This document shows positions 1 to 11,965 of a stretch of 64,000 nucleotides of DNA, piece after piece. Numbering within the stretch: position 1 is the stretch's first letter; each line of letters starts with the position of its first letter. The notes below the pieces were generated by a model, which had not been told where the DNA came from, ran no database searches, and worked only from the letters and a program-made list of their open reading frames with translations. Source of the stretch: Promicromonospora iranensis (GTDB taxonomy: Bacteria > Actinomycetota > Actinomycetes > Actinomycetales > Cellulomonadaceae); contig NZ_JAJQMN010000001.1 of assembly GCF_028994775.1 (NCBI RefSeq), positions 186,001-250,000 on the forward strand, in the 5' to 3' direction. The translations under genes were made by a program, and so were the position numbers.

Positions 1-1
1 C

Positions 2-586
2 GACACCCGATGGATCCCGGGCAGCGCCGGTTACTGGCATTACCACGACCACGCGCTGGGTGGCGACCACGGCACCGAGGGCCTGCGCAAGGGGCTCTAC
101 GGCGGTCTCATCGTGCGGCGCAAGGGCGACATCCTGCCCGACCGGCAGTACACCGTCGTGTTCAACGACATGACCATCAACAACAAGATGGCGCCCGACA
201 CCCCCATGCTCGAGGCGAACCTCGGCGAGAAGGTCGAGATCCTCGCCATCGGGCACGGCGACCAGCTGCACACGTTCCACCTGCACGCCCACCGCTGGGC
301 GAACAACCGCACCGGCTACCTCATGGGTCCCGACGACCCCAGCCAGGTGGTCGACAACGCCGACCTCAACCCCGGTTCCTCGTTCGGGTTCCAGGTCATC
401 GCGGGCGAGGCGGTGGGCCCGGGCGCCTGGATGTACCACTGCCACGTCCAGTTCCACTCGGACGGCGGCATGGCGGGCATCTTCCTCGTGCGCAACGCCG
501 ACGGCTCGATGCCGGACGGCGCCCAGGAGGCCATCGACCGCTTCCAGCACCACGAGCACACCGGCCACACCGCTGGTTCCCACTGA
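2..586 (+). CDS. Multicopper oxidase, C-terminal part (cut by window start)
   Basis: This is the last roughly 194 residues of a multicopper oxidase; the reading frame is open from base 2 and the true start lies upstream. Copper-ligand motifs are visible in order: [10 protein letters not shown] near the left edge, [10 protein letters not shown] in the middle, and [17 protein letters not shown] near the end. The last has the HCHxxxH pattern plus the Met expected at a type-1 copper site. The family couples substrate oxidation to oxygen reduction, usually outside the cytoplasm. The C-terminus is His-rich. It ends about 40 bases before the next secreted protein, with which it is probably co-transcribed. 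The substrate cannot be told from this fragment. Confidence 0.9.
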   Translation, partial: DTRWIPGSAGYWHYHDHALGGDHGTEGLRKGLYGGLIVRRKGDILPDRQYTVVFNDMTINNKMAPDTPMLEANLGEKVEILAIGHGDQLHTFHLHAHRWANNRTGYLMGPDDPSQVVDNADLNPGSSFGFQVIAGEAVGPGAWMYHCHVQFHSDGGMAGIFLVRNADGSMPDGAQEAIDRFQHHEHTGHTAGSH

Positions 587-626
587 CCGCTGATTCCCAC
601 TGAAGTTCACGCGCAAAGGAGCAGTG

Positions 627-3600
627 ATGGAACGAATCACAACGAGCCCGCCACTCCGCGGCGGGCCTACCCCACGCAGATCGGCACGCGGTGCACTGGC
701 CGCGATCGCCGGCGCCACCCTTCTCGTCAGCATGGCGACGGTGCCGGCACAGGCCCAGCTCACGGCGGTGGCCCAGGCTCCCGCGACGGTGGTGGCCCCT
801 GCGGCCCCCACGGCGGCGCAGGCCGTCACGGTGCTCGTCTTCCACGGTGCACCTGACAAGCAGAAGGACCCGGTCACCCTCGCGACCAGAACCATCAGGG
901 AGCTGGGCGCGGCGAACGGGTTCACCGTGGAGACGGCGTCCGACCCGTCGGTCTTCACCGCGAAGAACCTCTCGAAGTACCGCGGCGTCGTCTTCCTGTC
1001 CGCGGAGGGCGTCGAGCTCTCCACCGGCCAGGAGGAGCAGCTCAAGGCGTACGTGCAGGGCGGTGGCGGGTTCCTCGGCATCCGTGACGCCGCACGCGCA
1101 CAGGACCGCTCGCAGTGGTTCACGGGCCTCATCGGCACCCGCCCGGCAGGCAACCTGCCGGACGCCCTCGAGGTCGCCAGCGTCAAGGCGAACGCGGAGA
1201 ACCCACCGAACGAGGACGCCGAGAACCTGATCGACGGCGACTCGAACACCAAGTGGCTCGCCTTCGAGCGGACGGCCAAGATCGACCTGACGATGGCGGA
1301 GCCCGTCGTGGCCACCCGCTACGCGCTCACCTCCGCCAACGACTTCGACGGCCGCGACCCGAAGAGCTGGACGCTGCAGGGCTCGACGGACGGCACGACG
1401 TGGACCGACCTGGACACGCAGACCGACCAGGACTTCCCGGACCGTTTCTCGGCGCAGGACTACCGCTTCGAGAACACGACCGCGTACCAGCACTACCGTC
1501 TGGACATCACGGCGAACGCGGGTGACGGTCTCACCCAGCTCGCCGAGATCGAGCTCTTCGACGCCTCCTCCGACGAGGAGCCGGAGCCGGTCGTCCCGAT
1601 CCAGAAGGCGACCGTGAACGTGGTCGACGACCTGCACCCGGCGTCCGAGGACGTGCCGACCAAGTGGACCCGGTCGGACCGGTGGCTGAACTGGTCGCCG
1701 AACCCCGTGGGCGAGGTGCACACCATCGCGCAGGTCCAGGAGTGGGACTACAACCCGGGCGAGGGCGCGAACGGCGCCTTCCACCCCGTCACGTGGTGCC
1801 GTGACTACGACGGCGGCCGCTCCTTCTACACCGGCATGGGCGGCACGGCGGCGAGCTACTCGCAGCCGGAGTTCCGTAGCCACCTGCTGGGCGGCCTGCT
1901 CTGGTCCACCGGCATGGCCCGAGGAGACTGCCAGGCGACCATCGCCGACAACTACGAGTCGCAGCGCCTGACCCTGAAGAACACCGCCGGCACGCTCGAC
2001 CAGGTCGGCGAGCCGCACGGACTCACCGTCGCCCCCGACGGCGGCGTCTTCTACATCGGCAAGGCTGCCTGCGCGACGGCCCCCGTCGTGCCGTGGGAGA
2101 ACCCGAAGGTCGGCCTCGGCTGTGGCACCGTCCACCGCTGGGACCCGGAGACCGAGAAGACCAAGCTGCTGACCACGCTCGACGTCATGGGCCACCGCGG
2201 CAGCGGCAGCGAGCTCGTCAAGAACGAGGAGGGTCTGCTCGGCATCACCCTCGACCCGAAGTTCGAGGAGAACAACTGGGTCTACCTGTACTGGATGCCG
2301 CACGAGTCGATCGACCGCGAGCGCCGCGTCGGTCACCGCACGGTGTCGCGCTTCACGTACGACCCCGAGACCGACGCGATCGACCAGTCCACGCGCAAGG
2401 ACCTGCTGGAGTGGGAGACGCAGATCCACAGCTGCTGCCACGCCGGTGGTGGCATGGACTTCGACTCCGAGGGCAACCTCTACATCGGTTCCGGTGACAG
2501 CAACTCGTCGGGGGGCTCCGACGGCTACTCGGGTAACAACTGGACCCAGGAGTTCGCGGGCATCTCGTTCCAGGACGCGCGCCGCACCTCCGGCAACACG
2601 AACGACCTGAACGGCAAGATCCTGCGGATCCACCCGGAGCCGGACGGCACCTACACGATCCCCGAGGGCAACCTGTTCCCCGAGGGCGAGTACCCGGCCG
2701 ACAAGACGCGCCAGGAGATCTACGTCATGGGCGTGCGGAACATCTCGCGCCTCGACTACGACGAGAAGAACGACTGGCTGACCGCCGCCTGGGTGGGGCC
2801 GGACGCCGGCTCGCCGAGCCCGGAGCTCGGCCCGGCCAAGTACGAGACCGCCACGATCATCACGTCGGCGGGCAACCAGGGCTGGCCGTACTGCATGGGC
2901 AACAAGCAGCCCTACCGTGACCGGAGCAACGAGGACGCGAGCGTCCTGACCGGCTGGTACGACTGCGACAACCTGAAGAACACCTCGCCGCGCAACACGG
3001 GTCTGGTGGACATCCCGCCGGCTCGCGCGAACATGATCTGGTACTCGCCCGACGGCGGCGGCCCGGTCTTCCCTGCCGGTGAGGACGGCGTGCCCTCCTA
3101 CGAGGCGGACGAGGCCACCTACACCCAGCCGTACCTGCGTGGCGGCGGTCAGGCCATCATGAACGGCCCGACCTACCACCGTTCTGAGGTCGACACCGGG
3201 TCCGGCGTCGCGTGGCCGGAGCACTGGGACAACAAGTGGTTCCTGGGCGACCAGTCCAACTCGAACAACCGCGTGGCCGTCACGGTCAACCCGGACACGG
3301 TCGAGGAGGCCGGTGCCCCGCTCTTCGCGGAGGACCTGCGCCGCATCGTCCAGGGCGGTAACGGCAACACGCAGCTGCAGAGCTGGATGGACGCCAAGTT
3401 CGGTCCGGACGGTGCCCTGTACCTGCTCGACTACGGCAGCGGCTTCTTCACGCTGCACGAGAACCAGAAGCTCACCCGGATCACCTACACGGGCGGCCCG
3501 GCGACCCCGGTGCCCGCGGGTTCCGGTGCCAGCGTGCAGAGCAACCCGCTGACCGTCGCCTTCACGGGCGGCAAGTCCGGCGGCGTCTCCTACGCCTGGG

Positions 3601-4631
3601 ACTTCGGCGACGGGAACACCTCGACCGAGGCGAACCCGAAGCACACCTACGCCCGTGTCGGCAGCTACGACGCGAAGCTGACGGTGACCTACGCCGACGG
3701 TGAGACCACGACGCTCGACGTGCCGGTCGAGACCACCTGCACCATCCCGGACGACCGGGCCACGGTGTGGATGGGCGAGACGAACTCCGGCGTCGCGAAC
3801 GACGACCTGGGTGGCTGCACCATCAACGACCTGATCAACGACGAGGCGCAGTGGGACACCAACGCCAAGTTCGTGAACCACGTCACCGGTGTGGCGAAGC
3901 AGCTGCGGGCCGACAAGGTGATCACGGCCAAGGAGGAGAAGGCGCTCGTCTCGGCCGCCACGAAGTCGGGCATCGGCGCGCGGGGCACCACCGGGTACCG
4001 GTGGCTGTTCGACGGCACGGCGGAGACGCTCGACGACTGGCGTCAGGCACCCGGCGGCAACTTCGACCTGCAGGACGACGGTTCGATCCGCGCGCGTGGT
4101 GGGCTCGGCATGCTGTGGCACCCGGGCGAGGAGCTGGCGGACTTCTCGCTGAAGCTCCAGTTCAAGGACGTCGCGCGGGGTGACGGGTTCGCCAACAGCG
4201 GTGTCTTCACCCGGTTCCCGGACCCCCGGGTCGCCAAGGAGGACCGCCCGGACTGCGGTCAGCTGACCGACGCCGAGGCGTGGGTGGCGATCTACTGCGG
4301 CCACGAGATCCAGATCTACGACGGTCCGACGGGCGAACCCCAGAAGACCGGTTCGGTGTACAACTTCGACCCGGTCGCACTGCCCGACGCGGGCACGACC
4401 CCGAAGGGTGTCTGGAACGACTACGAGATCAAGGTGGTCGGCCAGCAGTACACGATCATCCGCAACGGCGTGGTGATCAACGAGTTCGAGAACTCGCCGG
4501 GCAAGCAGTCCTCGCGCGCGGGCGACCCGCCGAGCGACATGCGGCAGTTCCTGAAGGGCTTCATCGGCCTGCAGAACCACGGTGACGCGGACGCCATGGA
4601 GTTCCGCAACATCCGGGTGCGTGACCTGTGA
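627..4631 (+). CDS. Secreted ThuA / discoidin / sugar-dehydrogenase-like / PKD / DUF1080 protein
   Basis: This very large (1334-residue) secreted protein looks built for carbohydrate binding and oxidation or hydrolysis. Residues 1-47 form a signal peptide with an arginine-rich start and an AQA-type end. A ThuA (trehalose-utilisation-like) fold begins near residue 66 and is interrupted at about 174-321 by an F5/8-type-C (discoidin) domain, then resumes to about 440. A PQQ-sugar-dehydrogenase-like beta-propeller covers about 455-958, with the motif GGGMDFDSEGNLY. A PKD domain (YAWDFGDGN) follows at about 961-1037. An 80-residue module shared with the next gene lies at 1038-1121, and a DUF1080 (3-keto-disaccharide hydrolase) domain ends the protein. 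The ATG at 627 is preferred over the GTG at 624 because AAAGGA lies six bases before it. The substrate is unknown. Confidence 0.9.
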   Translation: MERITTSPPLRGGPTPRRSARGALAAIAGATLLVSMATVPAQAQLTAVAQAPATVVAPAAPTAAQAVTVLVFHGAPDKQKDPVTLATRTIRELGAANGFTVETASDPSVFTAKNLSKYRGVVFLSAEGVELSTGQEEQLKAYVQGGGGFLGIRDAARAQDRSQWFTGLIGTRPAGNLPDALEVASVKANAENPPNEDAENLIDGDSNTKWLAFERTAKIDLTMAEPVVATRYALTSANDFDGRDPKSWTLQGSTDGTTWTDLDTQTDQDFPDRFSAQDYRFENTTAYQHYRLDITANAGDGLTQLAEIELFDASSDEEPEPVVPIQKATVNVVDDLHPASEDVPTKWTRSDRWLNWSPNPVGEVHTIAQVQEWDYNPGEGANGAFHPVTWCRDYDGGRSFYTGMGGTAASYSQPEFRSHLLGGLLWSTGMARGDCQATIADNYESQRLTLKNTAGTLDQVGEPHGLTVAPDGGVFYIGKAACATAPVVPWENPKVGLGCGTVHRWDPETEKTKLLTTLDVMGHRGSGSELVKNEEGLLGITLDPKFEENNWVYLYWMPHESIDRERRVGHRTVSRFTYDPETDAIDQSTRKDLLEWETQIHSCCHAGGGMDFDSEGNLYIGSGDSNSSGGSDGYSGNNWTQEFAGISFQDARRTSGNTNDLNGKILRIHPEPDGTYTIPEGNLFPEGEYPADKTRQEIYVMGVRNISRLDYDEKNDWLTAAWVGPDAGSPSPELGPAKYETATIITSAGNQGWPYCMGNKQPYRDRSNEDASVLTGWYDCDNLKNTSPRNTGLVDIPPARANMIWYSPDGGGPVFPAGEDGVPSYEADEATYTQPYLRGGGQAIMNGPTYHRSEVDTGSGVAWPEHWDNKWFLGDQSNSNNRVAVTVNPDTVEEAGAPLFAEDLRRIVQGGNGNTQLQSWMDAKFGPDGALYLLDYGSGFFTLHENQKLTRITYTGGPATPVPAGSGASVQSNPLTVAFTGGKSGGVSYAWDFGDGNTSTEANPKHTYARVGSYDAKLTVTYADGETTTLDVPVETTCTIPDDRATVWMGETNSGVANDDLGGCTINDLINDEAQWDTNAKFVNHVTGVAKQLRADKVITAKEEKALVSAATKSGIGARGTTGYRWLFDGTAETLDDWRQAPGGNFDLQDDGSIRARGGLGMLWHPGEELADFSLKLQFKDVARGDGFANSGVFTRFPDPRVAKEDRPDCGQLTDAEAWVAIYCGHEIQIYDGPTGEPQKTGSVYNFDPVALPDAGTTPKGVWNDYEIKVVGQQYTIIRNGVVINEFENSPGKQSSRAGDPPSDMRQFLKGFIGLQNHGDADAMEFRNIRVRDL

Positions 4632-4660
4632 CCACGCCCACGAAGACGAGAGGCACCCCC

Positions 4661-6526
4661 ATGTTGAGACGAAAGGTGTCCCGCCTGCTGGCGGGAGCAG
4701 CGGTCGGTGCCCTGGTGGCGCTGCCGCTGGCACCAGCGGTGGTCACGGCGGCGCCCGCCGCCCTGCCCACCGTCCAGGCCCCCGCCCTCGCGGCGGCCGA
4801 GGAGGCGGCGGCCGACCAGGTCCTGACCTTCACCGGCGACAACAGCGTCACGGCCTATGCCTCGGCGCCGGCAACTGCGACCGCAGGCCCCGCCACGATC
4901 GTGTTCGAGAACAGCGCGGCGACCGGCAACAACATCGGCATGTCGCACACGCTCACGTTCGACACGAGCACGCCGGGGTACAACCACGACGTCACGCTCG
5001 ACATCCTGGCCAACCCGTTCGACGCCAACGGTGGCCGGTACGAGGCCGAGGTCAACCTGACTCCGGGCAAGTACCGGTACTTCTGCGCGATCCCCGGCCA
5101 CGGCACGATGGCCGGTGAGCTGGTGGTCACCGACGCGCCGGCGGACGACACCACGGCGCCGACCGTCACGGCGGACGTCGCCGGCCAGCAGGACGCCGAC
5201 GGTGCCTACATCGGCACCGCGACGGTCGCGCTGACCGCGGAGGACGCCGAGTCCGGCGTCGCCTCGGTCGAGTACTCGGTCAACGGTGGCGCCTACCAGG
5301 CGTACACGGAGCCGTTCGTCCTGGACCAGCCGGGCATGTACATGGTCGAGACCCGGGCCACGGACAACGCGGGCAACGTCTCGACCCCCGAGATGCTGCA
5401 CATCGAGGTCGTGGCCGCCGACGGCGAGGACACCACGGCACCCCTCGTGAACGCCGAGGTGACCGGCGAGCTCGACTCGTCGGGCGCCTACATCGCCTCG
5501 GCCACCGTGACCATCGCGGCCGAGGACGCCGGTTCGGGCGTCGCCTCGATCGAGTACGCGCTCGACGGCGGTGAGTACGCGCCGTACACCGAGCCGGTCG
5601 TCGTGGACACCGCCGGCGAGCACACCGTGACCTACCGGGCCACGGATGTCGCGGGCAACGTCTCGGCGGAAGGGTCTGCCACGTTCACGGTGGTCGCCCA
5701 GGCCGAGGACACGACGGCGCCGACCGTCACCGCGGAGATCACCGGTTCGCAGGACTTCGACGGCTACTACCTGGGCTCCGCAACGGTCACGCTGCTCGCC
5801 GAGGACACCGGGTCCGGTGTGGCGAGCGTCGAGTACGCCCTCGACGGCGGGGCCTTCAAGCCCTACACCGCGCCGATCACCATCGACACGATCGGTGAGC
5901 ACACCGTGACCTTCCGGGCCACGGACAACGCCGGCAACGTCTCGGAGGTCGGCTCTGCCGACCTGGTGGTCGTCGAGGCAGGCCCCGCACCGGACCGGAC
6001 GCCGCCGATCGCCTCGGCGGAGGTCCGCGGGGAGCAGGACCACGAGGGCGCCTACATCGGCACCGCGACGGTCTCCATCAGTGCCCGGGACTCCGGTTCC
6101 GGGGTCGCGCTGATCGAGTACGCACTCGGCGACGAGGCCTTCCGGGAGTTCACCGCACAGATCGTGATCACCGAACCCGGTGCGCACGCCCTGCGGTACC
6201 GGGCGACCGACAACGCCGGGAACGTCACCCGGACGGGCACCCTGCGGTTCTCGGTCGCCTGGACCGAGACCGACGCCTGCCCCGTCTCCGACGAGCGCCC
6301 CACGGTGATCATCGGTGGCGTGGACAGCAAGGTCGCGAACGTCGACACCGGGAACGGCTGCACCATCGCCGACCTCGTCGACGAGACGTGGCCGTGGGTG
6401 AGCAACAGCGCGTTCGTCGCCCACGTCACCGAAGTCACGACCCCGCTCGTGGAGGACGGCGTCATCACCAAGAAGGAGCAGTCCCAGGTGCTCAGGGCCG
6501 CCAAGCGGTCCGGGATCGGGGGCTGA
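4661..6526 (+). CDS. Secreted cupredoxin with four Ig-like repeats and a C-terminal shared module
   Basis: A signal peptide (about residues 1-34) leads to a plastocyanin-like domain at about 52-158. Its copper ligands are visible as a His in GMSHT and the Cys, His and Met of YFCAIPGHGTM. Four OmpL47-type Ig-like repeats of about 90 residues follow, each starting near DTTAP and ending near TDNAGNVS. The C-terminal 85 residues repeat the module in the upstream protein, including a CTIxDL stretch and FVAHVT. A blue-copper protein beside a multicopper oxidase suggests electron transfer between them outside the cell; this is inference. GAGAGG lies seven bases before ATG 4661. A GTG at 4628 overlapping the upstream stop is the alternative start. 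Confidence 0.88.
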   Translation: MLRRKVSRLLAGAAVGALVALPLAPAVVTAAPAALPTVQAPALAAAEEAAADQVLTFTGDNSVTAYASAPATATAGPATIVFENSAATGNNIGMSHTLTFDTSTPGYNHDVTLDILANPFDANGGRYEAEVNLTPGKYRYFCAIPGHGTMAGELVVTDAPADDTTAPTVTADVAGQQDADGAYIGTATVALTAEDAESGVASVEYSVNGGAYQAYTEPFVLDQPGMYMVETRATDNAGNVSTPEMLHIEVVAADGEDTTAPLVNAEVTGELDSSGAYIASATVTIAAEDAGSGVASIEYALDGGEYAPYTEPVVVDTAGEHTVTYRATDVAGNVSAEGSATFTVVAQAEDTTAPTVTAEITGSQDFDGYYLGSATVTLLAEDTGSGVASVEYALDGGAFKPYTAPITIDTIGEHTVTFRATDNAGNVSEVGSADLVVVEAGPAPDRTPPIASAEVRGEQDHEGAYIGTATVSISARDSGSGVALIEYALGDEAFREFTAQIVITEPGAHALRYRATDNAGNVTRTGTLRFSVAWTETDACPVSDERPTVIIGGVDSKVANVDTGNGCTIADLVDETWPWVSNSAFVAHVTEVTTPLVEDGVITKKEQSQVLRAAKRSGIGG

Positions 6527-6562
6527 GCCGACCGCCCCGGCACCACGTCGGCACCACGTACG

Positions 6563-6610
6563 ACGACGGCGCCCCGCCTCTCCTCACGGAGGGGCGGGGC
6601 GCCGTCGTTC
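6563..6610. terminator. Strong stem-loop, probable bidirectional terminator
   Basis: Bases 6563-6578 (starting ACGACGGCGCCCC) pair perfectly with 6593-6608 over 16 bp, and the loop itself can pair further. It lies 37 bases after the cupredoxin stop and also faces acnA arriving from the right, so it could end transcription in both directions. The T-run is weak (GTTCT), as is common in high-GC actinobacteria. Confidence 0.8.
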
Positions 6611-6626
6611 TGGACTGCGGGTCGGT

Positions 6627-6807
6627 GGCTCAGGCTCTATCTTCTTCGCCTGAGCCTGCGGTTCCGCTACGGGCGAGTGCCTCGTTCCTCGGCCCCCACC
6701 CTGCGCTGTGCCCCCGGCTCAGGCTCTATCTTCTTCGCCTGAGCCTGCGGTTCCGCTACGGGCGAGTGCCTCGTTCCTCGGCCCCCACCCTGCGCTGCAC
6801 CTCCGGC

Positions 6808-6815
<8 letters not shown>
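6627..6815 (-). repeat. Two tandem copies (89-bp period) of the stop-codon stem-loop element, at the acnA 3' end
   Basis: Two nearly identical units repeat with an 89-bp period (starts at 6627 and 6716). In the acnA sense, the first full 81-nt stem-loop runs from 6815 to 6735. It begins with the last bases of acnA (TCGCCTGAGCC, including the TGA stop) and ends with the exact complement GGCTCAGGCGA. Between the arms lies a conserved 59-nt loop containing GGCCGAGGAACGAGGCAC. The second unit lacks only the gene-specific outer bases on one side. Related single copies lie at 18447-18527 and 23965-24045. Confidence 0.85.
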
Positions 6816-9585
<2,770 letters not shown>

Positions 9586-9641
9586 TGTGGCTCCTTCTGC
9601 GGGGCTGACGGTGCGTCGGCTCTCACAGGCGCGGTCATCGC

Positions 9642-9657
9642 GCGAAGGAGCCTTCGC
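9642..9657. promoter_or_regulatory. Short inverted repeat in the acnA leader
   Basis: GCGAAGG and CCTTCGC are exact inverse arms separated by two bases. The site lies 57 bases before the acnA start, within its predicted untranslated leader. It could be a second protein-binding dyad or an RNA hairpin. There is no direct evidence of function. Confidence 0.4.
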
Positions 9658-9704
9658 ATGGGTTCCAGGGGGCTTCACCCAGCCTAAGCCGGGCTGCTCG
9701 GGCC

Positions 9705-9736
9705 AGCATAACGCATATATCTTGACGTCAAGATAT
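9705..9736 (-). promoter_or_regulatory. acnA promoter with a perfect 20-bp operator palindrome
   Basis: ATATCTTGACGTCAAGATAT at 9717-9736 is a perfect palindrome. On the minus strand it contains a -35-like TTGACG (9726-9731), followed 15 bases later by TATGCT (9705-9710), a -10-like hexamer. An operator covering the -35 box is a classic repressor layout. The site also overlaps the stop codon of the upstream SGNH gene. The cognate regulator is not identified in this window. Confidence 0.6.
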
Positions 9737-10555
9737 CTGCGAGACCACCCGGCGCGCGATGGCGGCGTAGCCCTGGTCGTTGACGTGCGTCCCGTCCGCG
9801 TCGACGTACCGGTCCCCCACCACGTCGGGGTCCAGCATCGAGACATACGTGGCCCCGTGCCTCTCCGCCGCGGCGCGCACCGCGCTGTCCAGGGCGCGTG
9901 CCTCGAGCCCGATCTCCCACGGCGTGGACGGCCCGACGGCGATGATCTCGGCGTCCGGGAAGCGCTGTGCGGCCAGCTCGTACGTGTCGGCGACCGCACG
10001 GAACACCAGCGCGGGCGTATCGCGCAGCTCCTGGAAGTCGTTCTGTCCGCCGGCGATCACCACCAGGTCCACACCCCGCGGAGGCACCGAGCGCAGCTGC
10101 TCCGCGTACGACAGCCGGTCCGTCTCCGGCCGCCGGCTCACGAACCCGGTGCCGTTGTCCGCGACGTTGCGCTCGGTCCAGCCCATCTCGCGGGCCACTC
10201 TCGTGCTCCAGCGGTTCGACGGCGACGACGCACGCTGGCCGACCGTGTACGAGTCGCCCACGAACAGCGCGACCGGCGGTTCCGCCCCGATCGCACGTTC
10301 GGCGGTCCGTCCTGCCGGCCGCTCGGCGCTCTCCACCGACGGGGTCGGCGTGGGGCTCGGGGCCGGGACGAGCGTGGGCGACGGGCTCGGGCCAGGCGTC
10401 GGCGCCCTCGTCGACGTCGGCGCCGGCCCTCGGCCGTCCCCGACCGTCAGGCCCCCGCCACCGGCGAACATGCCCACGACGACGGCCACGGCGAACGCCG
10501 TCACCACACCCGCGACGATCCCGCCGCCCACCAGCCACCGCTTCACGAGGCGCAT
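9728..10555 (-). CDS. Membrane-anchored SGNH/GDSL hydrolase
   Basis: This 275-residue protein has an N-terminal membrane segment (about residues 9-31) and a Pro/Thr/Ser-rich extracellular linker (about 44-75). An SGNH hydrolase domain follows. The nucleophile Ser is in GDSYT (about residue 102), the oxyanion residues are in GGQNDF, and the catalytic Asp/His pair is in DGTHVNDQG near the C-terminus. The family hydrolyses esters of lipids or carbohydrates; the substrate here is unknown. It starts 18 bases after the RNA methyltransferase stop and is probably co-transcribed with it. Its stop codon lies inside the acnA operator palindrome. Confidence 0.88.
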   Translation of the reverse strand: MRLVKRWLVGGGIVAGVVTAFAVAVVVGMFAGGGGLTVGDGRGPAPTSTRAPTPGPSPSPTLVPAPSPTPTPSVESAERPAGRTAERAIGAEPPVALFVGDSYTVGQRASSPSNRWSTRVAREMGWTERNVADNGTGFVSRRPETDRLSYAEQLRSVPPRGVDLVVIAGGQNDFQELRDTPALVFRAVADTYELAAQRFPDAEIIAVGPSTPWEIGLEARALDSAVRAAAERHGATYVSMLDPDVVGDRYVDADGTHVNDQGYAAIARRVVSQIS

Positions 10556-10573
10556 CCTATGCGCGCCCGGGCG

Positions 10574-11947
10574 TCAGACCTGCCGGTCCAGTACCGCTAC
10601 CGCCTCGAGGTGGTGCGTGTGCGGGAACAGGTCGAACCCGCGCACCCCCGAGAGCGTGTAGCCGTGCGCGGCCAGGTAGCCGACGTCGCGCGCGAGCGCC
10701 GCCGGGTCGCAGGCCACGTACACGATGCGGCGCGGGGCGCGGGCGGCGATCGCGTCGACCACTGCCCGGCCGGCACCCGACCGCGGCGGGTCCAGCACCA
10801 CGACGTCGGCCGTCGGGACGGCGTCCGACCCGAGCACCTGGTCCACGGCGCCGACCTCGAGCGTCACCTGCGGAGACGCGTGGGCGTTGCGGCGGGCGTC
10901 CTTCGCGGCCTGCTCGTCCCCCTCGACGGCGACGACGCGGCCCTCGGGCCCGACGGCGTCCGCGAGCGGCAGCGTGAACAGCCCGGCGCCGGAGTACAGG
11001 TCCAGGACCGTGGCCCCGGTCAGCTCGCCGCACGCCTCCAGCACGGCACGCGTCAGCACGGACGGCGCCTCGCGGTGCACCTGCCAGAAGCCGGCGGCGG
11101 CCACGCGGTAGCGGTGCGTGCCCCACGGCCCGGCCACGAACTCGCTCACGGAGCGGCGGGCGTTGGGCCGGGTGTCCGGCTTCCCGCGGCGCCACGGCTC
11201 GCCGTCGACCAGCAGCACCGGCTCGCCCTCGGACGGCGCCACCAGGGTCAGCTGCGCGCCCGGCGCCCAGGTGCGGGTGAACACGTCCTCGGCCACGGCG
11301 AACGCCGCGATCTCCGCGGTGCCGAGCGGCATCTTCTTCAGCGCCACGACGTCGTGCGAGCGGTGCTTGCGCATGCCGGCATGCCCGGCGGCGTCGGCCA
11401 CCAGGTCGATCCGGGTGCGGTAGTGCAGGCCGCGGCGCTCGTCGTCGCCGGGTGCGGCCTCGACCGTGACCTCCCGGGCCAGCCACTCCGGGTCGATGCG
11501 GGCCAGGCGCTGCAGCTGCTCGACGAGCACGTCGGTCTTCCAGCGCCGCTGCGCGGGGAGCGCGACGTGCGAGAGCTCACCACCGCCCACGCCGTCCGGC
11601 CCCGCGGCGGGCCAGGCGGGCTCGACGCGGTCGGGGGACGCCTGGAGCACCTCGACGGCGTCGGCGCGCCAGAAGCTGGAGCCGCCCTCGGTGACGCGGG
11701 CGCGCACCCGTTCGCCCGGCAGGGTGTGCCGCACGAAGACGACCCGACCGTCGAGGCGTGCCACGCAGTGGCCGCCGTGTGCGACGGGACCCACCTCCAG
11801 CTCGACCTCGGTGCCCACCTCGGGTGCGGGCACGTCGCTGACGCGCCGGCCGCGGTCCGGCCGCGGGGAGCGCTGCGGACGACGGCGGGGACGACCGCCG
11901 GAATCGGGGTCGGCGGGCGCGGAACGACGGTCGGGGTTGCGGGGCAT
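10574..11947 (-). CDS. TRAM-domain class I SAM-dependent RNA methyltransferase (TrmA/RlmD family)
   Basis: The 457-residue protein has a basic N-terminal tail of about 38 residues, a TRAM RNA-binding domain (about 42-100) and a C-terminal SAM-dependent methyltransferase domain. The domain shows DLYSGAGLFTLPLA (SAM binding), LDPPRSGAG, the nucleophilic Cys413 in VYVACDPAAL, and the general-base region FDLFPHTHHLE. The family methylates C5 of uridine in rRNA or tRNA; position and substrate cannot be assigned. Its M. tuberculosis positional counterpart is Rv2689c, also next to the APC permease. Unlike RlmD I see no N-terminal iron-sulfur Cys cluster. It lies 18 bases after the permease. Confidence 0.93.
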   Translation of the reverse strand: MPRNPDRRSAPADPDSGGRPRRRPQRSPRPDRGRRVSDVPAPEVGTEVELEVGPVAHGGHCVARLDGRVVFVRHTLPGERVRARVTEGGSSFWRADAVEVLQASPDRVEPAWPAAGPDGVGGGELSHVALPAQRRWKTDVLVEQLQRLARIDPEWLAREVTVEAAPGDDERRGLHYRTRIDLVADAAGHAGMRKHRSHDVVALKKMPLGTAEIAAFAVAEDVFTRTWAPGAQLTLVAPSEGEPVLLVDGEPWRRGKPDTRPNARRSVSEFVAGPWGTHRYRVAAAGFWQVHREAPSVLTRAVLEACGELTGATVLDLYSGAGLFTLPLADAVGPEGRVVAVEGDEQAAKDARRNAHASPQVTLEVGAVDQVLGSDAVPTADVVVLDPPRSGAGRAVVDAIAARAPRRIVYVACDPAALARDVGYLAAHGYTLSGVRGFDLFPHTHHLEAVAVLDRQV

Positions 11948-11965
11948 GCCCCCAGTATCCCCTGC

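Noticed and set aside
396-4733. A 1445-codon open frame on the minus strand opposite the giant secreted protein
   Set aside because: It is the antisense shadow of a strongly coding, high-GC plus-strand gene; its translation is Arg/Val/Gly-rich with no motif and no ribosome site.
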